A stretch of 14,786 nt of DNA from contig CAAGJS010000248.1 in assembly GCA_900770275.1 (NCBI GenBank), positions 1-14,786 on the forward strand, given 5' to 3'. This DNA is from Erysipelotrichaceae bacterium. GTDB taxonomy: Bacteria; Bacillota_I; Bacilli_A; Erysipelotrichales; Erysipelotrichaceae. Position numbers and translations under genes: made by a program. Positions 8,123-14,120 of the stretch are shown one piece after another (the stretch's first letter is position 1; every line of letters starts with the position of its first letter). The notes beneath the pieces are model-generated. The model had not been told where the DNA came from, made no database searches, and saw nothing but the letters and a program-made list of their open reading frames with translations.

Positions 8123-8284
8123 TCATTGTTCTGATTTTTTCCCTGCCGGATACGCTTTTTCTTCTGCAACCGTTTCCTGTCTCACTTCGAATCTGCCGCC
8201 GTCGTCGTCGTACCAGTCGTTATGTCGGTTTTCCCTGAAGAAGCTGTCAATCATGCTGAAGCAGCCGTATTCCTTTTTTCGCAA
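8123..8284 (-). CDS. Possible small acidic protein, 43-53 residues
   Basis: This short open frame in the 383-nt gap starts at ATG 8254 (43 residues) or TTG 8284 (53 residues). It reads roughly MIDSFFRENRHNDWYDDDGG then FEVRQETVAEEK and ends at TGA 8123-8125. The codons have G/C-rich third positions like the neighbouring genes, and the composition (aromatic, Asp-rich, charged) is protein-like. No good Shine-Dalgarno sequence is found before either start, which lowers confidence. I do not recognise the family. It lies between the 127-residue gene and the MazF-like gene on the same strand, the place where a small partner could sit. Confidence 0.4.
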   Translation of the reverse strand: MRKKEYGCFSMIDSFFRENRHNDWYDDDGGRFEVRQETVAEEKAYPAGKKSEQ

Positions 8285-8304
8285 TGAAGAGGATCATGCC
8301 TCAG

Positions 8305-8408
8305 TCAGTCAAGAATATCACGTTCAAAATAGACGAGCGGACGATTCACTGCCGGGAGATCATTCGTTTTCAGATCCTTGCAGGCAGACTATAAATCGTG
8401 TCTTTCAT
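8305..8408 (-). pseudogene. Possible frameshifted remnant of a small gene
   Basis: An ATG at 8408 overlaps the stop of the 127-residue gene (TGATG) and opens a frame (MKDTIYSLPARI) that stops after 12 codons. In the next frame the same stretch continues as KDLKTNDLPAVNRPLVYFER followed by DILD, then TGA at 8305-8307, with gene-like codon use but no start codon. A single-base change would join the two. It could also be chance; no family is recognised. Confidence 0.25.
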
Positions 8409-8791
8409 CATTGATTCTCTTTCCCGTTGATCGCTTTCAGATCTTCCCTGCGGACTGTTTCGCGGCTCCAGTCCCTGTAGAACGCATCCGTCGCCAGATC
8501 CGTCATCCGATCCTCATACCAGTGTTCCATTTCCATCGCCAGGCTGGCGGTAATCGGGTCCTGATCGAGCTCTGAGCGGTAAATGAGATAGTGCAGCAGG
8601 TACATTGTATAGACGACGTCTTTATCCACTTCCCCCTCAGCAGCGCTGCGTTCAAACTCACGGTCCATGATTGCCTGTGCCTTCTGCCACTTCTCGTAAT
8701 CAATTGCGACATCAAACGCCATTCCCGGCGCAAGACCATCCTCGCCCAGGACAAGTTGGGAAAGCTCACTTCGTTCCTCTTTATCAAGCAT
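8408..8791 (-). CDS. Hypothetical acidic helical protein, 127 residues
   Basis: The product is not recognised. It is acidic and predicted mostly helical, with no signal peptide or transmembrane segment, so cytosolic. Noticeable segments are DYEKWQKAQAIMDREFER (31-48), a hydrophobic helix VVYTMYLLHYLIYRSEL (59-75), EMEHWYEDRM (87-96) and a Lys/Glu-rich tail. ATG 8791 has GAGGA 7 nt upstream, a convincing start. It is the first gene of the minus-strand run that leads through the MazF-like gene and the 471-residue protein gene into tilS, and it is divergent from the plus-strand membrane protein gene. The gap to the next clear gene on the strand is 383 nt, so a shared transcript is uncertain. Confidence 0.75.
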   Translation of the reverse strand: MLDKEERSELSQLVLGEDGLAPGMAFDVAIDYEKWQKAQAIMDREFERSAAEGEVDKDVVYTMYLLHYLIYRSELDQDPITASLAMEMEHWYEDRMTDLATDAFYRDWSRETVRREDLKAINGKENQ

Positions 8792-8853
8792 GATATTTTC
8801 CTCACTATTTTTCCGTATTCAGATATAACAGCCAAAGATCTGATCCGGGATCC

Positions 8854-9006
8854 ATGTCCTCATTCGCGCTCCCTGTCGATCCTATCACCTTTCAATCCAC
8901 GTCGGCACAGATGCCCAGCGACAAATACTGTCCCATGTGCACACATTTTTCCAGACCGATTTCCTGTACCGCTTACCATCATTCATGTCAGGGAAATAAG
9001 ACGTAA
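8854..9006 (+). CDS. Doubtful small Cys/His-rich ORF
   Basis: This is a 50-codon frame from ATG 8854 to TAA 9004-9006. Its second half contains CPMC followed by HF, then C, HH and C, giving four Cys and several His residues in a zinc-ribbon-like order. It ends 20 nt before the start of the plus-strand membrane protein gene. There is no good Shine-Dalgarno sequence and another frame is also open here, so it may be chance. Confidence 0.25.
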   Translation: MSSFALPVDPITFQSTSAQMPSDKYCPMCTHFSRPISCTAYHHSCQGNKT

Positions 9007-9025
9007 AGTCATGGAGGAAACCAGG

Positions 9026-9334
9026 ATGCTGAACAAGATCAAATATCAGATTTACTGCCACACCAGCAAAGAAATCACAGAATACGGCCCAACGCAGGTC
9101 ACAGTTCCATATCCCGCAAACATCGCCAGTATCATGATGTTCGGCATATTATTTCTCGGCGGCCTTTCTTTCAACTGCGTCATTGAGATCGTTGCATTTC
9201 TGGGTTCGAAATATCTGCGGAAACAGCCCTGTACCTGCAATTGTCTGACGCTGATCCTGCGGGGCATTCTCTCCGCTGCAGGCTGCGTTGGATTGGTGTT
9301 ATTGTACCGGCTGACTGTAAGATATCTGTTCTGA
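9026..9334 (+). CDS. Small membrane protein with two predicted transmembrane helices
   Basis: The product is a 102-residue protein of unknown family. A polar N-terminus (1-30) is followed by a hydrophobic segment at about 32-60, a short basic loop with a CTCNC cluster (69-73) and a second hydrophobic segment at about 74-98. It is therefore probably an integral membrane protein with both helices in the cytoplasmic membrane. ATG 9026 is preceded by GGAGG at 8-nt spacing, whereas the in-frame ATG 9011 lies inside that Shine-Dalgarno sequence and is rejected. It is the only well-supported gene on the plus strand and is followed after about 60 nt by an intrinsic terminator, which supports an expressed monocistronic unit. 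Its function cannot be inferred. Confidence 0.6.
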   Translation: MLNKIKYQIYCHTSKEITEYGPTQVTVPYPANIASIMMFGILFLGGLSFNCVIEIVAFLGSKYLRKQPCTCNCLTLILRGILSAAGCVGLVLLYRLTVRYLF

Positions 9335-9394
9335 GCCGGAAAATCCATCAATGTTCCTGTAATTTCAGGCTGATACTTTCCAGTCGAATGCTCC

Positions 9395-9417
9395 GGGCGG
9401 GCATTTGCCGCTTTTTT
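9395..9417 (+). terminator. Intrinsic terminator of the plus-strand membrane protein gene
   Basis: The stem GCGG-G-C pairs with GCCGC (9397-9402 with 9407-9411, one bulged G) around an ATTT loop. A run of six T follows at 9412-9417. It is about 60 nt after the stop at 9334. Confidence 0.65.
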
Positions 9418-9440
9418 CGTACCATAATTCATCACACAGC

Positions 9441-9470
9441 ACAAGAAAGGCGGACACGTCTCTGCCCGCC
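9441..9470 (-). terminator. Intrinsic terminator of the CAP lipoprotein gene
   Basis: On the minus strand GGCGGGCA (9463-9470) pairs with TGTCCGCC (9449-9456), 8 bp with one G-U pair, around a 6-nt loop. TTTCTTGTG follows. It lies 23 nt after the lipoprotein stop codon. The T run is imperfect, hence moderate confidence. Confidence 0.6.
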
Positions 9471-9493
9471 CTCCTTTCTCATTCTGCAGAATA

Positions 9494-12400
9494 TCAGTCA
9501 ATGATAACCGTAATCGTATTGGAATCAAGGTCATAGCCGACGCTCTGTACGGAAGCGCTGCTGCCCTTTGCTGTTTCGCTGTTGTGCTGATCCTCAAGAT
9601 CTTGAACCGCCTGATTTGCCGAATCAGAAGCCTGCTGAGCATCATCAACAGCCTTTGCGGTTTCATCAACAGCCGTCTGTGCATCCGTGACAGTCTTGAT
9701 GGACTCTGTGACATCATTCATGCTGGACTCGACATCCGAAGCCGCCGCATTGACGTCGTTCTGAGCGGAATCAACCGCATCGGCAGCCTGCTTAGCGGCA
9801 GTCTCTGCTTCAGTCACAGAAGCCTTTGCGGTCTGCTCAGCTTCTGCCTGCTTCTGCGCCGCAGTATCAACCGTTGCCTGTTCCTCCGCATCAGCCTTTG
9901 CTTCAGCCGTCTTGCGGGTTTCCTCTGCATCGGCAACCGCCTTATCATAAGTGCTCTGTGCACTTGCATCAGCCGAAGACTTCTCGCTTTCCGCCTCGCT
10001 GACAGCCGTTTTCTTGACGTTTGCGGCATCGTCTACAGCCTTGGCATGGTTCTCCTCGACCTGCGTTTCTGCCTCAGATTTAGCCTTTTCTGCGGTCTGT
10101 ACTGCATCCTGCTTTGCGGCTTCAGCCGTCGCAGCAGCGTCAGCTACATCCGTGCTCGCCTTAGCATCGTCCACAGCCTTCTTAGCATCAGCCACATCTG
10201 CAGAGAGATCAGCCGCAATGTTTTCAGCATTCTGCTTTGCAGTTGCAACATCCGTATCAGCCTGTTCCACTGCCTTACCAGCAGTTTCATCAGCCACCTT
10301 GGCATCAGCCAGAGCAGTTTCAGCCTTGGATACAGCGTCCTTGGCCGCTTCAACGCTCGCATTTGCATCAGTGACTTCCGCACCAGCATCGGCAACCGCC
10401 TTACCTGCAGTAGCCAGATCGGTTTCAGCCGCCAGTTCCGCATTCTCTGCAGACGTCAGCGCATCCGCCGTATTCTTTGCAGTAATGTTCGCATCGGACA
10501 GAACCTGATTTGCATTATCAAGAGCTTCCTTAGCCGCATCAACTGCCGCCTGAGCCTCGGAGATGGCCGCTTCACTGCCACTGTTAGTCAGCGCATCAAG
10601 AGCCGCCTGCTTTTCAGCAAGAGTTGTCTTGGCTGTGTTCAGATCGCCCATGACCTTGTTGTAGTACTCCATGAACATCTGTTCGTATTCATCGACAGTA
10701 TAGACAGGATCTGTTTTCTTTACCTTCTGACCGTTTTCAAAAGTTGTATACGTTGTATTGAATCTGTCACCGAATTCCTGCGTATACGTCCACAGCCCAT
10801 TCTTGTTGCTGATACCGAAGCCGGTATATGTCTCTACGCCAGACACAAGATTGAAGTAATGACCCGTGTTGGTGGAACCATTCTTTTCATAGGCAATCTT
10901 TTCAGCCGTGTACCATCCACTATACGGATCCCATGAATAAGTTCCGTTCGGAGCCGGCCAATTGGCAGCGAGATTCTCAGCAGTATCCCAATGCTTCTGC
11001 TCATCAGCAACGTCATATCCGCTGAATGCCGCATGATTTCCTGTCTGTGCAGAAACATTTGCATTGACTTCAGCGATTGCCATCAGCGTATCAGATACCT
11101 TCATGGCAGGAGTCGGGAAATGATCATCCGTCGTCACTAACTGATTGCCTTCACGCATATATGCGAAGGTGGCCTTGACATTTTCAAGAGATGTTGCATC
11201 GCCGTCTGCGCCAAATTCTGTTTTTACAGCACCGTTGTATGTAGTGCCATAGTCAAGCACATCCATGGCATCTGTCGCATTCCGAGATTCGAAGAACCCG
11301 TACATGCCCTTGTTAACTACAGCCTGTGCGTCCTTGAGAGCCTGCTCAGCATCAGCAACTTCCTTCTGCGCCGCCGCAACATCGGAATCAGCCGCTTCAG
11401 CCGCCTTCTTTGCGTCTGCAAGTTTCTTATCAGCTGTATCCTTAGCCGCCTGAGCGTCATCTGCTGCCTTCTGTGCCGTGGCAACCTTAGCAATGGCCTG
11501 TGCATTCAGAGCTTCACCGTTTGCGACAGCCGCCTTAGCCGCAACAAGCGCTTCCTGAGCCTTAGCGTATTTCGTATCTGCCGCATCCTTTGCACTCTGG
11601 GCATCTGCCGCTGTCTGCTCTGCATCCGCCTGCGCAGCCTTTGCGTCTTCCAGATTTGTCGAAGCCTGTGTCAGAGCTTCTGCCTTTTCAGACTTCTTCT
11701 GAACGGCTTCTGCCTGCGCCGTCAGTGTGCCATCAATCTTCGCCAGAGCATCGGCGTAGGCAGGATCGTTCTTCAGAGCATCAACGGCCTTCTGATAAGC
11801 CGCTTCGGCATCGGAAACATTCACATTGTGCTTTGCTTCTGCTTCTGCAACAGCCGCATCATATGCCGTCTGAGCGTCGGACAGTGCCTTCTGATAATCA
11901 GCTTCAGCCTTGCTGAGTGCATCTGCACGAGTGCTATCAGCCTCGGCGACAGATGCCGCCTCAGTATTTGTCGCTTCAGCTACTGTCGCATCGTAAGCAT
12001 TCTGTGCCGCCGTCTTGGCTTCATCAAGAACGGTCTTCGCTTCGTTGACAGCGGATTCATATTCAGCCGCATTTGCATCCGATGCCTGCATACGAACTAC
12101 TGCCGCATCCGCTACGGCGCGGTCATATTCATTCTTGGCGTCGACAACAGCCGTGTCATATTCACTCTGTGCCTTAACAAGGTTCTCGTCGGCAAGCTTC
12201 TTGGCTGCCTGGCGGGCGCCAAGTGCCGCCTTCTTTTCTTCCAGAACCGAAGTCTTCGTCAGAAGCGTAGAACGAGCCGCATCGAGATCGGCCTGCGCCG
12301 CAGTAAGAGCTTCTACGGCCTGATTGTGTGCCGCCTGAGCCGCTGCCAGAGCGCTGGAAGCTTCTTCCGCCTTCTTGGTAAGTTCATTCAGTCTTTCGGC

Positions 12401-12853
12401 AAAGGTATCCTTTACTTCCTCGTGGGTGGTGTCTGGTGTCGTCGGAGTGGAAGGATTCGTCTGCGTTGAAGTGCTGTTCGATGCCTTCGGCGCAGTTACT
12501 GTCGTGTTCGAAGAAGATGCAGTGTTACCAGCGGATACGACAGTATTGACAGTCTGAGCCGAAGGAATGAAAGCCGCTGTCTTCTTTCCCTTCACCGTCG
12601 TCTTCGTCTCTTCGTTCCTGGCTTCTGTCGTGCCTGTTTCCTTTGCAGAGTTATCAGCTTTCGAAACCGTCGTTGTCTTCTCTTCTTCCGGCGACGGTGT
12701 CGGCGTAGCTGCCTCATGCGCCGCAACATCGGGCTGCGACGCCACTTTCGGGATCGAAACTGTGCTGTCAGGAAGACCGCATCCGCATCCGGAAAGCGAT
12801 GCTGCCATGAGCGCTGCTGCAGAAACGGAAGTAAATGTTGTTTTCTTAGACAT
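9494..12853 (-). CDS. CAP-domain (SEC10/PgrA-like) lipoprotein with long alanine-rich helical stalks
   Basis: The product has 1119 residues. The signal peptide ends in a lipobox LSGC with lipidated Cys23, so it is a lipoprotein on the outer face of the membrane. A Thr/Ser/Pro-rich linker (about 30-145) leads to a first Ala-rich helical stalk (about 150-515). A globular CAP/SCP-type domain follows at about 520-735: AENLAANW (625-632), WDPYSGWY (641-648), EKIAYE, TGHYFNLV (663-670) and TGFGISNKNG, with probable site residues Glu626, Glu651 and His665 and possibly His621. A second stalk (about 740-1090) ends in a short beta-like tail. This matches proteins annotated SEC10/PgrA surface exclusion domain, linked in enterococci to conjugation exclusion and adhesion (family knowledge; the role here is unknown). 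Stalk 1 shows Tyr-x-x-Ala repeats at exact multiples of 11 residues. There is no LPxTG motif. ATG 12853 has AGGAGG 8 nt upstream; a GTG at 12913 is in frame but would bury the signal peptide. Confidence 0.9.
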   Translation of the reverse strand: MSKKTTFTSVSAAALMAASLSGCGCGLPDSTVSIPKVASQPDVAAHEAATPTPSPEEEKTTTVSKADNSAKETGTTEARNEETKTTVKGKKTAAFIPSAQTVNTVVSAGNTASSSNTTVTAPKASNSTSTQTNPSTPTTPDTTHEEVKDTFAERLNELTKKAEEASSALAAAQAAHNQAVEALTAAQADLDAARSTLLTKTSVLEEKKAALGARQAAKKLADENLVKAQSEYDTAVVDAKNEYDRAVADAAVVRMQASDANAAEYESAVNEAKTVLDEAKTAAQNAYDATVAEATNTEAASVAEADSTRADALSKAEADYQKALSDAQTAYDAAVAEAEAKHNVNVSDAEAAYQKAVDALKNDPAYADALAKIDGTLTAQAEAVQKKSEKAEALTQASTNLEDAKAAQADAEQTAADAQSAKDAADTKYAKAQEALVAAKAAVANGEALNAQAIAKVATAQKAADDAQAAKDTADKKLADAKKAAEAADSDVAAAQKEVADAEQALKDAQAVVNKGMYGFFESRNATDAMDVLDYGTTYNGAVKTEFGADGDATSLENVKATFAYMREGNQLVTTDDHFPTPAMKVSDTLMAIAEVNANVSAQTGNHAAFSGYDVADEQKHWDTAENLAANWPAPNGTYSWDPYSGWYTAEKIAYEKNGSTNTGHYFNLVSGVETYTGFGISNKNGLWTYTQEFGDRFNTTYTTFENGQKVKKTDPVYTVDEYEQMFMEYYNKVMGDLNTAKTTLAEKQAALDALTNSGSEAAISEAQAAVDAAKEALDNANQVLSDANITAKNTADALTSAENAELAAETDLATAGKAVADAGAEVTDANASVEAAKDAVSKAETALADAKVADETAGKAVEQADTDVATAKQNAENIAADLSADVADAKKAVDDAKASTDVADAAATAEAAKQDAVQTAEKAKSEAETQVEENHAKAVDDAANVKKTAVSEAESEKSSADASAQSTYDKAVADAEETRKTAEAKADAEEQATVDTAAQKQAEAEQTAKASVTEAETAAKQAADAVDSAQNDVNAAASDVESSMNDVTESIKTVTDAQTAVDETAKAVDDAQQASDSANQAVQDLEDQHNSETAKGSSASVQSVGYDLDSNTITVIID
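10640..11300 (-). other. CAP domain coding segment
   Basis: This is the approximate DNA span of the globular domain inside the lipoprotein, between two stalks of low-complexity Ala/Asp/Glu/Lys sequence. Aromatic and Gly residues are concentrated here and almost absent in the stalks, so the domain limits are easily seen. Confidence 0.7.
11735..12165 (-). repeat. Hendecad (11-residue) repeat region in stalk 1
   Basis: In the encoded protein, Tyr residues starting YxxAVxxA-type units fall at 232, 243, 265, 287, 320, 331 and 353, with spacings 11, 22, 22, 33, 11 and 22. The intermediate units keep the Ala/Val pattern without Tyr. At DNA level the units have diverged, so this is a protein repeat rather than a tandem DNA repeat. 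Confidence 0.75.
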
Positions 12854-12955
12854 ATTCTTTTCCTCCTCATATTTGAAATGTCTTCGATCAGAGGGATCCG
12901 GCAGGTTTCTCACCGCACCTTTTCTCCTCCTTCACTTCTTAGACAAGGCAGAACG

Positions 12956-13003
12956 AAAAAATGGTTTAAAAAAATCTCAGAAATTCAAAGATTTTTTTGA
13001 ACC
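12956..13003 (-). terminator. Terminator-like hairpin in the lipoprotein leader
   Basis: An inverted repeat of 15 positions (12963-12977 with 12989-13003) has one mismatch, a 7-bp A/T core and an 11-nt loop. On the minus strand it is followed by one A and then six T (12956-12961). It lies about 110 nt before the lipoprotein start and inside the leader predicted from the promoter at 13065-13093. An attenuator, a weak terminator or a regulator site are all possible. On the plus strand the mismatch becomes a U-G pair, but no plus-strand gene is here. Confidence 0.45.
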
Positions 13004-13064
13004 ACCTTTCCGATCACCTGTCCTTACACTTCCAAGACGGAAGAAAAGCGCCATGTTTCAGGAA

Positions 13065-13093
13065 TTTATACCTTCCAATGCGAAAGTTTCCAA
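13065..13093 (-). promoter_or_regulatory. Candidate promoter of the CAP lipoprotein gene
   Basis: TTGGAA (13088-13093), a 17-nt spacer and TATAAA (13065-13070) lie on the minus strand. Transcription would start near 13058, giving a leader of about 200 nt. The -35 box overlaps the end of the T run of the upstream gene's terminator. Confidence 0.5.
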
Positions 13094-13121
13094 AAATGAG
13101 ACACCGGCGTGCGGCATCTCA
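13092..13121 (-). terminator. Intrinsic terminator overlapping the patatin stop codon
   Basis: On the minus strand a 10-bp stem (13112-13121 with 13097-13106, two G-U pairs) surrounds a 5-nt loop and is followed by five T. The TGA stop codon forms the first three bases of the stem. Confidence 0.75.
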
Positions 13122-14000
13122 CTGTTTGTCGTTATCTTTGGGTACTTCCTTGCCAAGGAAATGATAAATCTCTTCCTTGCGGTCCTCCATGTCCTGATAG
13201 CCAAGCTTATAGAGAACATCACAGTTTTCAGCCGATCCCTTGAAACGGCCCATCTTGACCGACTTCGAAGGAAGAATGTTGATGGCTTTGCCTTCCCTGC
13301 ACAGCTCATCAATGATACCGATCTGCTCATAGTAGCGAATATGGCGGATCTTATAGTTGTCCACGATCTTCGGATACTTCTTGTAGCACATCTTCATCAG
13401 CTGAATGACGATCTTGTTTGCAGGCTTGCGGCGATAGGTCGCAGGCTTCGTCGTAATCACCAGATGTTTCGTGACGCCCTGCTGAATCGAGCGCTCAATC
13501 GGAATGAGACGGCAGATGCCGCCATCCATATAGTCACGTCCCTTGTAATTTACCATTGCCGAAGCCACCGGCAGCGCCGCCGATGCCCTCAGAATCGTCA
13601 GATTATCATCCAGGTCCTGCCAGTTGAAGAACACCGTATCGCCCAGTTCCATGTCATAGCACCCGATTTCGATCGGCGCCTTCATCTCCACCAGCGGACG
13701 GATCGTCATATGTTCCTTGCCAAGAATATCCTTATCAAAGATCTGCTGGTAATCCACATAATGGCCGCAGTGCTTGAACGCCTTGAGACCGACATTGTTC
13801 GGATCCGCCGCATAATTGACCGACATATTGTAAGGCGTATGCTTATCGCCCTCCCAATAGCAGGCCATATAGGCCGCACCGGAAGAAACACCGACACCGT
13901 AATCAAACGTCAGATGCTGATCATTCAGCCATGCCAGCGCACCCGCCGTATAGGCGCCGCGCATCCCGCCGCCTTCCAGAACCAATCCGTACTTCTCCAT
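13119..14000 (-). CDS. Patatin-like phospholipase family protein
   Basis: This is a predicted serine lipid acyl hydrolase with a Ser-Asp dyad. Motifs, numbered from ATG 14000 (293 residues): oxyanion-hole GGGMRG (10-15), nucleophile elbow GVSSG (37-41) with Ser39, and the catalytic Asp159 in MDGG (158-161). All three hallmarks are intact. There is no signal peptide, so it is probably cytosolic and acts on membrane lipids or lysophospholipids; the substrate cannot be told. It resembles the bacterial YjjU/RssA-type single-domain patatins of about 280-320 residues. A TTG directly before (14001-14003) could also start the frame, but ATG 14000 is favoured, with AAGGAG 9 nt upstream. It lies 120 nt after the metallophosphoesterase gene, without a visible terminator between, and is ended by its own terminator. 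Confidence 0.93.
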   Translation of the reverse strand: MEKYGLVLEGGGMRGAYTAGALAWLNDQHLTFDYGVGVSSGAAYMACYWEGDKHTPYNMSVNYAADPNNVGLKAFKHCGHYVDYQQIFDKDILGKEHMTIRPLVEMKAPIEIGCYDMELGDTVFFNWQDLDDNLTILRASAALPVASAMVNYKGRDYMDGGICRLIPIERSIQQGVTKHLVITTKPATYRRKPANKIVIQLMKMCYKKYPKIVDNYKIRHIRYYEQIGIIDELCREGKAINILPSKSVKMGRFKGSAENCDVLYKLGYQDMEDRKEEIYHFLGKEVPKDNDKQ

Positions 14001-14120
14001 CAAAGATCGCTCCTTCTCACAAGCATTATCTTAAGCCACCGTCAAACCGCGGGCAACGCTTTCCCAACCAAACCCACACATCGTCGAAGAATTGTAAATA
14101 GGAAAAGAGAAGAAAACCAT
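14001..14120. other. Intergenic gap between metallophosphoesterase and patatin genes
   Basis: In these 120 nt I find no terminator and no well-spaced promoter. GATAAT (14025-14030) and TTGACG (14040-14045) occur on the minus strand, but only 9 nt apart. The patatin Shine-Dalgarno sequence AAGGAG is at its end. Confidence 0.4.

Noticed and set aside
9052..9717. 221-codon minus-strand frame at the end of the lipoprotein gene
   Set aside because: It is Arg/Met/Leu-rich out-of-frame translation of the stalk that then runs antisense through the plus-strand membrane gene and both terminators.
9584..10936. 450-codon plus-strand frame rich in Leu, Ile, Ser, Cys and Arg
   Set aside because: It is the antisense shadow of the Ala-rich stalk codons of the CAP lipoprotein. 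The hydrophobic look comes from the complement of GCC/GCA/GAT codons.
11735..12165. CRISPR array or DNA tandem repeat
   Set aside because: The repeated character is at protein level only. The DNA units differ at many positions and lack constant spacers.
12854..12913. N-terminal extension of the lipoprotein from GTG 12913
   Set aside because: It would put 20 charged residues before the signal peptide, and the ATG at 12853 has an optimal AGGAGG and leads directly into a canonical lipobox signal.
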